This document shows positions 17,820 through 25,195 of a stretch of 42,288 bases of DNA, in pieces (the first letter of the stretch is position 1; each line of letters starts with the position of its first letter). Location of the stretch: positions 1 to 42,288 of the forward strand of contig DDQK01000011.1 of assembly GCA_002342665.1 (NCBI GenBank). The letters are read 5' to 3'. The notes beneath the pieces are model-generated. The model ran no database searches, had not been told where the DNA came from, and worked only from the letters and a program-made list of their open reading frames with translations. Both the position numbers and the translations under genes were made by a program. The stretch is from Prevotella sp. UBA2444 (GTDB lineage Bacteria > Bacteroidota > Bacteroidia > Bacteroidales > Bacteroidaceae).

Positions 17820-17872
17820 GGATACAGTGATGCCCCGCCGCCTGAAAAGGCCGACGGGGCATTACTGTATCC
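17820..17872. terminator. bidirectional terminator between convergent genes
   Basis: An 18-bp stem (17820-17837 with 17855-17872, one G-T wobble) lies 13 bp from each of the two convergent stop codons (esterase at 17806, pyrD at 17886). Adjacent T-runs are weak, so the call rests on stem strength and position. Confidence 0.75.
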
Positions 17873-17885
17873 GGCGACACCAGTG

Positions 17886-18794
17886 TCAGTCTATCACGCC
17901 GATGATCTCCTCCACCGACTGGCACCCGTGACGGTCGAGCCACTCGCTGATGCCGTCGCGCACCTTGATGCTGACGGTGGGGTCGAGGAAATTGGCCGTG
18001 CCTATCTCGATGGCAGTGGCGCCAGCCATCAGGAACTCGATGGCATCTTCAGCCGAACAAATGCCACCCAGGCCGACGACGGGAATCTTCACCGCCCGGG
18101 CCACCTGCCACACCATGCGTAGTGCTACAGGCTTCACGGCAGGGCCGCTCAGGCCTCCAGTCTTGATACTCAGCAGCGGGCGACGGCGCTCTATATCGAT
18201 GGCCATCCCCATCAGCGTGTTGATGAGCGACACGCTGTCGGCACCCTCAGCCTCGACGGCACGGGCTATCTCGGTGATATCGGTCACATTGGGCGATAGC
18301 TTCACGATGAGCGTCTTGTGATAACGCTCGCGAACGGCCCTGACCACACTCGACGCACCGGCACAAGTGACACCGAAGGCCATACCTCCGTCCTTCACGT
18401 TCGGGCAGGAGATGTTGAGTTCGATGGCGGGAATCTTGTCCAAGGCATCGATGCGGGCGGCACACTCGGCATAATCCTCCGGCGACGAGCCGCTCACGTT
18501 GACAATCATATTCGTATCGATATCCTTGATCTGGGGATAGATATGCTCGCAGAAGTAGTCTACGCCCTTGTTCTGCAGACCCACGCAGTTGAGCATGCCG
18601 CTGGCCGTCTCGGCCATACGGGGATAGTCGTTGCCCTCACGAGGTCTCAGGGTCGTACCCTTCACGATGATGCCGCCGATGCCGTCGAGGGGCATCAGGT
18701 CCTGAAACTCCAGTCCGTAGCCGAAGGTGCCGGATGCCGTCATCACGGGATTCTTCAGGCTGAGATCCTTTATCTTTACGTTTAGTCTTGCCAT
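17886..18794 (-). CDS. pyrD: dihydroorotate dehydrogenase, class 1B catalytic subunit
   Basis: 302 residues, the usual length for PyrDB. It oxidises dihydroorotate to orotate with FMN in de novo pyrimidine synthesis, in the cytoplasm. The active-site base of class 1 enzymes is Cys, here C130 in NISCPN. FMN and substrate motifs are visible: [11 protein letters not shown] at the N-terminus, an Asn-rich NCVGLQN, the conserved lysine in IVKLSPN, SLINT, and GLGGI with [10 protein letters not shown] near the C-terminus. Its start overlaps the end of pyrK by 13 bp, so translation is coupled and the two form the NAD+-dependent PyrDB2-PyrK2 complex. Confidence 0.97.
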   Translation of the reverse strand: MARLNVKIKDLSLKNPVMTASGTFGYGLEFQDLMPLDGIGGIIVKGTTLRPREGNDYPRMAETASGMLNCVGLQNKGVDYFCEHIYPQIKDIDTNMIVNVSGSSPEDYAECAARIDALDKIPAIELNISCPNVKDGGMAFGVTCAGASSVVRAVRERYHKTLIVKLSPNVTDITEIARAVEAEGADSVSLINTLMGMAIDIERRRPLLSIKTGGLSGPAVKPVALRMVWQVARAVKIPVVGLGGICSAEDAIEFLMAGATAIEIGTANFLDPTVSIKVRDGISEWLDRHGCQSVEEIIGVID

Positions 18795-19558
18795 AACAAC
18801 TTCTTGATATTAAACACGGGTCCGTCCTTACACACACACAGATTTCCCTCGGTGGTCTTCTCCACACAGCAGAGACAGGCCCCCAGTCCACAGGCCATCA
18901 GATTCTCCAGCGAAGCCTCACAGTCGACATCCGCCCGTCGGGCATAGCGGGCCACGGCCTTCATCATCGGCGTCGGGCCGCAGGTGGCGATACGGGTGAA
19001 GCGCTCCTGTCCGAGGATGGAGTGGTTGGTCACAAAGCCGCGCTCACCCTGCGAGCCGTCCTCTGTGGTGACCAATACGCGCCCATACTTCTCAAACTCA
19101 TTCAGCATCAGCAGGTCGCGGGCCGTGCGGGCTCCGAGCAGGAAGGTGGGCTCCAGACCCCCCGCAGCCATCTCGGCTCCCATATAGAGCAAGGGGGCCA
19201 CCCCCACTCCGCCACCCACGAGCAGCAGCCGCTCGTCAGCCCGTCGCGGCATCGTGAAGCCGTTGCCCAGCGGCAGCAGACAGTTCAGCTTGTCGCCCGG
19301 CTTGAGCTGGGCCAGTCTCCGCGTGCCCTCACCCACGGCTGCCACCAGCAGCCACAGCTCGTTCTGCTCGCGGTCTACGAAATTGATGGAGATCGGGCGG
19401 CGGAGGAACGTCTGTGGCGAGCCGTCGACGCGTATCTCCACAAACTGTCCCGGCAGCATCTCCGGAAGGGGCTCCTCGTCAGTCAGCCTGATCAGCACAT
19501 AGCGCTCGTGGATCTGCTCCACCGACTTCACCCGAAGGTCGATTAGAAATTTCTTCAT
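18782..19558 (-). CDS. pyrK: dihydroorotate dehydrogenase electron-transfer subunit
   Basis: 258 residues from the ATG at 19558 ([10 protein letters not shown]). It passes electrons from PyrDB via a [2Fe-2S] cluster and FAD to NAD+. The ferredoxin-reductase-type FAD domain has FLRRPISI; the nucleotide part has [13 protein letters not shown]; the C-terminal cluster ligands follow the C-x4-C-x2-C-x11-C pattern at C223, C228, C231 and C243. A longer frame up to 19666 exists, but it would read through the -7 promoter element at 19589-19596. First gene of the pyrK-pyrD operon. Confidence 0.96.
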   Translation of the reverse strand: MKKFLIDLRVKSVEQIHERYVLIRLTDEEPLPEMLPGQFVEIRVDGSPQTFLRRPISINFVDREQNELWLLVAAVGEGTRRLAQLKPGDKLNCLLPLGNGFTMPRRADERLLLVGGGVGVAPLLYMGAEMAAGGLEPTFLLGARTARDLLMLNEFEKYGRVLVTTEDGSQGERGFVTNHSILGQERFTRIATCGPTPMMKAVARYARRADVDCEASLENLMACGLGACLCCVEKTTEGNLCVCKDGPVFNIKKLLWQD

Positions 19559-19588
19559 ATCCTTAATTCTACTCACGGTTTTTCGCTG

Positions 19589-19596
19589 CAAAGATA
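19589..19596 (-). promoter_or_regulatory. -7 element of the pyrK-pyrD operon
   Basis: Minus-strand TATCTTTG, 31 bp upstream of the pyrK start. No good -33 TTTG is seen at 19-21 bp. Confidence 0.65.
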
Positions 19597-19663
19597 CAAC
19601 AATTTCCCGACATTGCCGCGGTTTCAGCGTTTTTTTTCTGTACGACGGGGCGAAGCGGTACCT

Positions 19664-19818
19664 CACACCGTGCCAGTCCCCATGTTACTTTCGTTTTCAA
19701 CAGTAGCGGAGACAAGTTTAGCAAACTCTATCGGTGGCATTTTCCCATAGTCGAAAATCCATTTTCGCGAAGGCTGTCGATTTCGAGGTCAACGTCAAGC
19801 GGGGTCAGGCACCGTGTG
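19664..19818. repeat. 155-bp segment bounded by 18-bp imperfect inverted repeats
   Basis: CACACCGTGCCAGTCCCC (19664-19681) and GGGGTCAGGCACCGTGTG (19801-19818) are inverted repeats matching at 15 of 18 positions. The interior has no open frame of note; it includes a small hairpin CGAAAAT/ATTTTCG around 19753-19768. No transposase is present. It could be the remnant of a miniature element or a structured RNA, or chance. Confidence 0.4.
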
Positions 19819-20072
19819 GCACTCAGCCCACAGCTATCTTGATTTAAGCTCTTATCTACACTATAAAAAACAATAACCCGCACATCTCGCACATCTGCTA
19901 TATCTACCTGATTATCAATGCACTTCGTGAAAGCCTACCTCGCATTTATCTCGCATTTACCTCGCAGCACATGCGGAAATTGGGCAAAAAAGGGAGCCTT
20001 AGAGGTGTTTTGGATAGTCTAAACACCATCGGGAATAGGTCTGAAAGGAGTCTTTAGAGGCTTCCTGCTCTG

Positions 20073-20090
20073 AAATTCTCTAGAGAATTT
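20073..20090. repeat. 18-bp perfect palindrome in the core of element 1
   Basis: AAATTCTCTAGAGAATTT is fully self-complementary. The same 18 bases recur inside a larger palindrome 65 bp to the right. Confidence 0.95.
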
Positions 20091-20101
20091 AGAGGTTTAA
20101 A

Positions 20102-20126
20102 GGCACTAAAGGTATACTTTGGTGCC
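20102..20126. repeat. core hairpin of element 1
   Basis: GGCACTAAAG and CTTTGGTGCC pair over 10 positions (one G-T) around a GTATA loop. It lies at the symmetry centre of the whole element, between the two CTCTAGAG palindromes. Confidence 0.8.
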
Positions 20127-20133
20127 TACTTTC

Positions 20134-20159
20134 GGGTAAATTCTCTAGAGAATTTACCC
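20134..20159. repeat. 26-bp perfect palindrome in the core of element 1
   Basis: Self-complementary over 26 bases: GGGT, the 18-base palindrome seen at 20073-20090, then ACCC. The chance of such a perfect palindrome is very low, and it is a candidate protein-binding or cruciform site. Confidence 0.95.
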
Positions 20160-20531
20160 TTTCGAGGGCTCCTGTTGACAGAATTGTGGCCAGTAGTGAC
20201 TGTCTTTAAACTATCCAAAGCAGAAAAGAAGCTCCCGAATGGCCTTGAAAATGCCCGAAGCGATAGCTGCTGCGAGGTAAATGCGAGATAAATGCGAGAT
20301 ACCATGCTTTGTAACAACCTGTATTGCAGATGGTTATAGCAGATGTGCGAGATGTGCGGGTTATATTTTTAATATATGTAGATCATGGGGTCAGTGGACT
20401 CTTTTGTTATCATAAATCTGTCGCATGCAAAGGGAGAAAAAGACCCTGAAGCGCCATCTGAACACGCCAGGGTGGTGTATGACCTTTCGCCATCCGTAAC
20501 CATCCGGGAAGGATGATAAGAGCAGCATGCG

Positions 20532-21029
20532 CTACTTCTTTTCCGGCACAAAAGTCTCCCAAGTCTGGTCGTCGTAGAAGACACGGATCTCTTTGACACG
20601 GCGCTGTGGCTTGTCAATGAATTTTACCTCCGCCCGATTGATTTCCGGGTGTGTATTTCTTACACTATTAGTCTGAAGATGCTGCGCAACCACATTTTGG
20701 GGGGTAGGAGACGGTGAGTCGTCGAAGAGCAACATCTGACTGGATGATGACGATACGGAAAACATATCGTCAGGACTGCCAGTATCACCCTTATCAACGC
20801 CGACAGGATCGCCTGGGGCAGGGAGGAACATGTCGCCAGAGCCGAACATGAGCCAGTCGGTGCTGATGTTGGGAATTTTCTTTTTGATGGCTTCTACGAT
20901 GTTCAGGGTAGGACGGGTGCGCCCGTTGAAGATGCTGCTCAGGGTGGCTGCTCCCACACCGATATAGTCGGCGAAGACCTGTTGAGTCATGTGCTGCGAC
21001 TCCATAATTTGACGAATACGATCTTTCAT
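20532..21029 (-). CDS. XRE-family helix-turn-helix regulator
   Basis: 165 residues. The N-terminal 60 residues form a lambda-Cro/C1-type HTH (IRQIMESQHMTQQVFADYIGV...LSSIFNGRTRP). A low-complexity, Ser/Asp/Pro-rich middle (about 70-115) follows, then a conserved-looking end EIRVFYDDQTWETFVPEKK that may bind a partner. Proteins of this layout are common in Bacteroidota, often as stand-alone or phage-like regulators. It has its own promoter and an inverted repeat in its leader that may be an autoregulatory operator. Its 3' end lies about 150 bp from element 1, so it is the nearest candidate for a protein acting there; this is inference from position only. Confidence 0.9.
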   Translation of the reverse strand: MKDRIRQIMESQHMTQQVFADYIGVGAATLSSIFNGRTRPTLNIVEAIKKKIPNISTDWLMFGSGDMFLPAPGDPVGVDKGDTGSPDDMFSVSSSSSQMLLFDDSPSPTPQNVVAQHLQTNSVRNTHPEINRAEVKFIDKPQRRVKEIRVFYDDQTWETFVPEKK

Positions 21030-21049
21030 TTTTCTGTCGTTAGGTGTTT

Positions 21050-21069
21050 AAGGGGTATTTTTGCCCCTT
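21050..21069. promoter_or_regulatory. candidate operator/hairpin in the leader of the XRE gene
   Basis: AAGGGG and CCCCTT form an inverted repeat with an 8-bp spacer between the -7 element (21084-21091) and the start codon (21029). Position suits an autorepressor site or a leader hairpin. Confidence 0.45.
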
Positions 21070-21083
21070 TTTCTTTCAGTTTA

Positions 21084-21115
21084 CAAAGGTAAAGCAAAAA
21101 AATGAATTACACAAC
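21084..21115 (-). promoter_or_regulatory. promoter of the XRE regulator gene
   Basis: Minus-strand -7 TACCTTTG (21084-21091) with a -33-like GTTG (21112-21115) at 20 bp spacing. Leader about 50 nt. Confidence 0.7.
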
Positions 21116-21587
21116 AAAAATAGAGAGAATTTAAGATTTAATAATTTAAGTTTGCATTTCTACATTTGTAAAGCAAAAGAAGATAAACAATGGAATTGGA
21201 CTTTTGATTTGCGAACCTAAATTTACAGGATTAAAGCATTACAAAGTCTTCCTATAATCAGAATGAATAACTAATTGGCTTTCCTACAGATACTTTTAGC
21301 GAATTTTGCTTTTCTTGACGGTCTATGCAGGATTATTTAGCAGATGCCTGATGTAAATCCGTAGATTTTAGAGAATAATAATGTTATATAATTGATATTC
21401 AATAATTTATGTTTAAAAGAAAGGTGATGAATATTTATAAATTTATAAAACCAAATCGTAGAATTTGTATTTCGATATTAAAATATTAAGCACGAAAGGT
21501 GCGCTTTAAAATTTTAAATTCACAATTCAAAACAAAATATCCTCTGCCGATTTTTATTAATTTGCATATCAAAATCAAGGAATCGAA
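21116..21587. other. AT-rich intergenic stretch with no supported gene
   Basis: Upstream of the XRE gene the sequence is very AT-rich. No long frame, RNA gene or clear repeat was seen, and no plausible plus-strand promoter was found. Confidence 0.7.
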
Positions 21588-21761
21588 ATGTTATCAAGTG
21601 TGAACGCCGAATTAGAGTGGTCTGAAAAATCGGAATTTGCGCATTTCTGGCGTATTCTGAACGAGCGGGCGAACGCGCGGAAATACGCGAGTTTTGAACG
21701 GGTGGAAATTGGCCGAACTCCCTTAAATACCGCTATTTACGCCAAAAAAAAGCGTCTCTGA
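21588..21761 (+). CDS. possible 57-residue hypothetical protein
   Basis: An ATG preceded by AAGGA at 7 bp opens a 57-residue frame (MLSSVNAELEWSEK... ending KKKRL). Base composition rises to a coding-like GC level here compared with the AT-rich flank. Against it: the last codons run into the holA terminator hairpin, no promoter is visible, and the peptide is not recognised. Treat as tentative. Confidence 0.25.
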   Translation: MLSSVNAELEWSEKSEFAHFWRILNERANARKYASFERVEIGRTPLNTAIYAKKKRL

Positions 21762-21775
21762 AAGACGCCATTTTT
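21744..21775 (-). terminator. terminator of holA
   Basis: On the minus strand the stem GCGTCT/AGACGC (21752-21757 with 21763-21768) is followed by a T-run of about 8. The plus strand also has CATTTTT after the hairpin, so it may work both ways. Confidence 0.75.
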
Positions 21776-21805
21776 AGAAATTCCAGAATCGGGAAAAGGG
21801 TGAAA

Positions 21806-22834
21806 TTAGTGTAAAATGTAAAAAATCAGTTCCTTCATCAGCTCTCCAGGAGGGGTATTGGGATTGTCCAGACCCTTACTTTTGGCATCTATTTCCCTGA
21901 TCTTCCCGATAATCTGCATCACTTTCACTCCAGAGTAATTTCTCAGCCCCGTCATATAGTCCTTAGCAGCCCACGGACTTCTCAGTTCCAGCCATTCAGC
22001 AACGCTCTCCTGGCTCTGCCGATTTGGGGCATAATACGCGAGCATCAGATTCTGGAAGTAATTGAAGAGCATTGGGAGAAAAGAGTAGATGCTACCAGCC
22101 TTCGGATTTTCGTCAAAGTATTTGATGATCTGATTAGCCTTGAAGACATTCTTGTTGACGATGGCGTCGCGGAGCTCGAAGGCATTGAAATCCTTGCTCA
22201 CCCCTATCTGGTCTTCCACCACTTGGGGAGTCACTCTCCTATTCTCCTCGGGCAGCGAGAGGATGACCTTGTCGAGTTCGCTGGTCAGTCGGCTCAGGTC
22301 GGCTCCAATGGAGTCGGCGATGATCTGCGTGGACTTAGGGTCGATGCTCACGTTACGGTGCTTGAGATAGTTCTCGATGAAGGGCGGCAGATCCCTGTCG
22401 CGCAACTTCTTGCTCTCGAAAAGGATGCCAGCGGCCTGGATAGACTTCACATATTCGCGTTTCCGGCCGTCGACGGTGCCGTTTTTGTGGCACATGACCA
22501 GGATGGTAGACTGCATCGGCTGTTTGAAATACTTCTCCAGGGCCTCGGTATTCTTCAGATTCTGGGCCTCCTTGACGATGACCACCTGATATTCGGCCAT
22601 CATTGGGTAGCGACGAGCAGCATCGGCAATCTGGGCTGCCGTCACGTCGGAACCGAAGAGGACTGTCTGATTGAAATCGCGTTCTTCTGGCTGTAGCACA
22701 TGGTTGGCGATATAGTCGCTGATCTTGTCGATATAGTACGACTCATCCCCCATCAGATAGTAGACGGGCACAAACTTGCGCGCCTGCAAATCCTGCATAA
22801 TGCTGTCGAAACTCACACTTTTTGCTTCTGCCAT
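21806..22834 (-). CDS. holA: DNA polymerase III subunit delta (clamp-loader)
   Basis: 342 residues, normal for the family. Delta opens the beta sliding clamp within the clamp loader. The N-terminal domain begins FVPVYYLMGDESYYIDK, the position of the degenerate P-loop in HolA. There follow YQVVIVKEAQNL, LRDRDLPPFIENYLK (domain II), IADSIGADLSRLTSELDKV and the C-terminal collar helices (DYMTGLRNYSGVKVMQIIGKIREIDAKSKG). Cytoplasmic, replication. Monocistronic on the minus strand with its own promoter and terminator, divergent from the HsdR-N-like gene. Confidence 0.95.
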   Translation of the reverse strand: MAEAKSVSFDSIMQDLQARKFVPVYYLMGDESYYIDKISDYIANHVLQPEERDFNQTVLFGSDVTAAQIADAARRYPMMAEYQVVIVKEAQNLKNTEALEKYFKQPMQSTILVMCHKNGTVDGRKREYVKSIQAAGILFESKKLRDRDLPPFIENYLKHRNVSIDPKSTQIIADSIGADLSRLTSELDKVILSLPEENRRVTPQVVEDQIGVSKDFNAFELRDAIVNKNVFKANQIIKYFDENPKAGSIYSFLPMLFNYFQNLMLAYYAPNRQSQESVAEWLELRSPWAAKDYMTGLRNYSGVKVMQIIGKIREIDAKSKGLDNPNTPPGELMKELIFYILH

Positions 22835-22865
22835 TTGGTCTTTTGGATTATTATATGTAATTTTG
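22834..22865 (+). promoter_or_regulatory. promoter of the HsdR-N-like gene
   Basis: -33 TTTG (22834-22837), 20-bp spacer, -7 TAATTTTG (22858-22865). The -33 box overlaps the holA start codon, so the two divergent promoters interleave. Confidence 0.75.
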
Positions 22866-22871
22866 CCGATG

Positions 22872-22902
22872 CAAAGTTAGTGCAAATCGAGCAAAATACA
22901 AA
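22872..22902 (-). promoter_or_regulatory. promoter of holA
   Basis: Minus-strand -7 TAACTTTG (22872-22879) and -33 TTTG (22899-22902), spacer 19 bp. Confidence 0.8.
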
Positions 22903-22959
22903 ATAATCTCGATTATTTTTATTTTCGAGATGCAGCCTAACTTATCTAAAGATACAAAA

Positions 22960-23409
22960 ATGTTTCGAATAAACCTACCGCCATACGAAATAAAAGTGGG
23001 AGAAAAGGACGGCAAGCGCCTCATTTTCGACTTTTTGCGCCGAAAATACGTGGCGCTGACCCCTGAGGAGTGGGTTCGCCAGCACTTCACCCACTTCCTG
23101 GTGGAGCATAAAGGCTACCCCCAAGGGTTGCTGGGCAACGAGATAGAGCTGCGTATCGGCGAGAAACGGGTGCGCTGCGACTCCATATTATATAATAAGG
23201 TGGCACAGCCGCAGATGATCATCGAGTACAAGGCTCCCACGATACAGATACAGCAGAAGACCTTCGACCAGATAGCGGCCTACAATCTTCTGCTGAAAGT
23301 GGACTACCTCATTGTCAGCAACGGTCTGCAGCACTACTGTTGCCGGATGGACTACGAGCATCAGAAGTACACCTTTCTGAAAGACATTCCAGACTACGAA
23401 AAATTATGA
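22960..23409 (+). CDS. stand-alone type I restriction HsdR N-terminal-like protein (PD-(D/E)xK fold)
   Basis: 149 residues from MFRINLPPYE; an in-frame ATG at 22930 adds ten residues of low conservation value, so the inner start is preferred. Similar to the HSDR_N_2 family, the nuclease-fold N-terminal domain of type I restriction enzymes, here without helicase domains. The PD-(D/E)xK core is visible as D74 (RCDSILY) and E89-Y-K91 (IIEYKAP), with LTPEEWVRQHF before it and the QHYCCRMDYE end. Such small proteins are widespread in Bacteroidota beside housekeeping genes, and no methylase or specificity subunit is nearby, so classical restriction is unlikely; DNA repair is possible. Function unproven. 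Confidence 0.88.
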   Translation: MFRINLPPYEIKVGEKDGKRLIFDFLRRKYVALTPEEWVRQHFTHFLVEHKGYPQGLLGNEIELRIGEKRVRCDSILYNKVAQPQMIIEYKAPTIQIQQKTFDQIAAYNLLLKVDYLIVSNGLQHYCCRMDYEHQKYTFLKDIPDYEKL

Positions 23410-23443
23410 CCCGCAGTCCTTCCGGATGCGGGTCATAATTTTT
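23399..23443. terminator. bidirectional terminator between convergent genes
   Basis: Perfect 17-bp stem (23399-23415 with 23427-23443), with A-rich and T-rich ends on both strands. It overlaps the last codons and stop of the HsdR-N-like gene and ends 19 bp from the stop of the zinc-ribbon gene. Confidence 0.9.
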
Positions 23444-23461
23444 ATCAGGACGGAGTTGGAA

Positions 23462-24316
23462 TTACTCCATATCGTTGGCATCGGTAGCCTTCTTCGACGT
23501 AGCCGTCTTGCGGATGGCACGCTTACGAGTCTTCTTCTTCTCCTCCGTGCCCGTTGCCTTGTCAATCTTCACGCCTGCCAGCTCCGGATCGATCAGGATA
23601 CGTCCGCAGTACTCACACACGATGACCTTCTTGTGCATCTTCACGTCGAGCTGACGCTGGGGCGGAATCTTGTTGAAGCAGCCGCCACAGGCATCACGCT
23701 GCACATAGACGATACCCAGGCCGTTGCGGGCATTCTTACGGATACGCTTGAATGAGGTGAGCAGACGGGTCTCAATCTTCGACTCCAGGTCCTTCACTTT
23801 CTCTTTCAGCTTGTCTTCCTCAGCGCGCGTCTCAGCAATGATCTCCTCGAGCTCGCTCTTCTTGACGTTGAGGTCTTCCTGGCGCTCTGCTATCAGAGTC
23901 TTGCTGTTCTCAAGCTCGCCCTTACGCTCCTCGATACGGGCATTGGCCTCACGAATCTTCTTGTTGCAGAGCTCAATCTCCAGCGTCTGGAACTCGATCT
24001 CTTTCGACAGGGTGTCGTACTCGCGATTGTTCTTCACTTCGTCCAGCTGGCTCTTGTAGCGCGCCACGCTGGCCTCAGCATCCGTGATCTCGCCCTTCTT
24101 CTGGGCGATAGCCTTCTGGAACTCGCCGATCTCGTTCTGAATCTTCTCCACACGGGTGTTCAGACCTTCAATCTCGTCTTCCAAGTCTTGAACTTCCAAG
24201 GGCAGTTCTCCGCGCAGCGCCCGTTTCTCATCGATGGTAGAAAGGGCCGACTGAAGCTGGAACAACGTTTTCAGTTTCTCTTCGACTGACAAGTCTGTAG
24301 GATCTTTTTTTGCCAT
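23462..24316 (-). CDS. coiled-coil protein with C4 zinc ribbon (CT398-like)
   Basis: 284 residues. A long coiled coil (about 10-195, heptad-like EKIQNEIGEFQKAIAQKK...) is followed by a C4 zinc ribbon: CGGC at about 212-215 and CEYC at about 236-239. This layout matches the PF02591 zinc-ribbon family (Chlamydia CT398, Helicobacter HP0958), proposed to act as a chaperone or nucleic-acid-binding factor. A basic tail rich in Lys/Arg/Thr (about 255-280) could bind RNA or DNA. It starts 13 bp after the Nif3-like gene and is cotranscribed with it. The specific role here is unknown. Confidence 0.9.
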   Translation of the reverse strand: MAKKDPTDLSVEEKLKTLFQLQSALSTIDEKRALRGELPLEVQDLEDEIEGLNTRVEKIQNEIGEFQKAIAQKKGEITDAEASVARYKSQLDEVKNNREYDTLSKEIEFQTLEIELCNKKIREANARIEERKGELENSKTLIAERQEDLNVKKSELEEIIAETRAEEDKLKEKVKDLESKIETRLLTSFKRIRKNARNGLGIVYVQRDACGGCFNKIPPQRQLDVKMHKKVIVCEYCGRILIDPELAGVKIDKATGTEEKKKTRKRAIRKTATSKKATDANDME

Positions 24317-24329
24317 AATTTCTGTTGAT

Positions 24330-25115
24330 TTATATATACAATATCGGATTTGTGCACGTCTCTGCGATACAGGTTCTCACCCCTGGGCATTCCCGCTCGA
24401 TAATCTCCTGGAATATCTCGCTGGTGAACTGTTCGCTCTGATAGTGGCCGATGACGCAGATCTGAATCCGCTGCTCATAGCCGAAATACTGGTGGTAGTG
24501 CATCTCGCCTGTAATAAAGGCATCAGCCCCTGCGGCGAGTGCCTCGTCGAGCAGGAAATCGCCGGCTCCGCCACAAATGGCCACTCTGGCAATGTGACGC
24601 TGCAGCAACTCATTGCACATGGCGCACTCCACATCGAAGGCTTTCTTCACGGCGAGTACGAAATCGTCGGAAGCCAACGGTTCCGGCAGGGTGCCTACGA
24701 CGCCGCTGCCTGCTTCAATACCGCCAACTGCTTTCTGTGCAAGGAAACTGACATCCTGCAATCCCAGCTTCCGGGCAATCCTGAAGTTGACACCACCTTG
24801 AGCATTATCCATGTTGGTATGCATGGAGATGACACATATATGTTGCTCAATGGCCTTCATCACCGTGCGCTGCACGTCAGTCAGGTCGCTGATGGTCTTC
24901 AGCCCGCGAAACAACAACGGGTGGTGGCTGACAATCAGGTTACACCCCTTCGTGACGGCCTCATCGAGAATGCGCTCCGTCACGTCCAAACACAATAAGG
25001 CCCCTGAAACCTCCGTCTCTGTCAGTCCTACTTGCAAGCCAGCATTGTCCCAGCTTTCCTGCAAGGGCAGAGGCGCGAAACGTTCAAGGGCGCTCAGCAC
25101 TTCTTTTATTTTCAC
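24330..25115 (-). CDS. Nif3-like dinuclear metal centre protein (GTP cyclohydrolase I type 2 homologue)
   Basis: 261 residues, the short YbgI-like form without the middle insertion found in many Nif3 proteins. Metal-site motifs are present: ESWDNAGLQVG, IVSHHPLLFRG, H-x-N in ISMHTNMDNA, and GHYQSEQF near the C-terminus. Members form hexameric toroids with two metals per subunit; biological role is unsettled. The start codon is GTG at 25113-25115, fixed by alignment-like fit of KIKEVLSALERFAPLPLQESWDNAG to the family N-terminus. The -7 promoter element ends only 4 bp upstream, so the transcript may be leaderless. First gene of the operon with the zinc-ribbon gene. Confidence 0.92.
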   Translation of the reverse strand: MKIKEVLSALERFAPLPLQESWDNAGLQVGLTETEVSGALLCLDVTERILDEAVTKGCNLIVSHHPLLFRGLKTISDLTDVQRTVMKAIEQHICVISMHTNMDNAQGGVNFRIARKLGLQDVSFLAQKAVGGIEAGSGVVGTLPEPLASDDFVLAVKKAFDVECAMCNELLQRHIARVAICGGAGDFLLDEALAAGADAFITGEMHYHQYFGYEQRIQICVIGHYQSEQFTSEIFQEIIERECPGVRTCIAETCTNPILYI

Positions 25116-25119
25116 GCTG

Positions 25120-25127
25120 CAAAGGTA
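25120..25127 (-). promoter_or_regulatory. -7 element abutting the Nif3-like gene
   Basis: Minus-strand TACCTTTG ends 4 bp from the GTG start. No -33 TTTG at the usual distance. Confidence 0.55.
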
Positions 25128-25136
25128 CGAATTTTA

Positions 25137-25166
25137 AGTGAAATGTGAAGAGTGAAGAGTGAAGAA
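25137..25166. repeat. short tandem AGTGAAG repeats
   Basis: Imperfect 7-bp repeats (AGTGAAA, TGTGAAG, AGTGAAG, AGTGAAG) directly upstream of the Nif3-like promoter and downstream of the nuclease gene's stop. Function unknown; may be slippage-prone. Confidence 0.6.
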
Positions 25167-25195
25167 TTTGCTTCCGCTTTGGCATTTTTAACGTT

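Larger units (their letters stand above)
19854..20383. repeat. 530-bp nested long inverted-repeat element (element 1)
   Basis: Matching blocks mirror each other about position 20118.5: ATCTACA (19854-19860) with TGTAGAT (20377-20383); a perfect 30-bp block 19873-19902 with 20335-20364; a perfect 31-bp block 19939-19969 with 20268-20298. A 14/15 block, 20009-20023 with 20205-20219, centres on 20114, implying small indels. The outer block contains two copies of CGCACATCT; the inner one contains 11-bp repeats CTCGCATTTAT, CTCGCATTTAC, CTCGCA. The core holds two CTCTAGAG-centred palindromes and a hairpin. Between blocks the arms are diverged. No protein-coding frame, no transposase and no target-site duplication were seen. 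It lies between the 3' end of the XRE gene and the pyrK promoter. Confidence 0.93.

Noticed and set aside
19597..19663. T9 tract and flanks as terminator
   Set aside because: A T-run exists (about 19630) but no stable stem precedes it on either strand.
19854..20383. CRISPR array
   Set aside because: Repeats are inverted about a centre and the direct repeats are 9-11 bp without unique spacers of constant length; no cas genes.
20400..20531. Terminator after the XRE gene
   Set aside because: Only short imperfect stems (ACCCTG/CAGGGT) without a T-run were found; evidence too weak.
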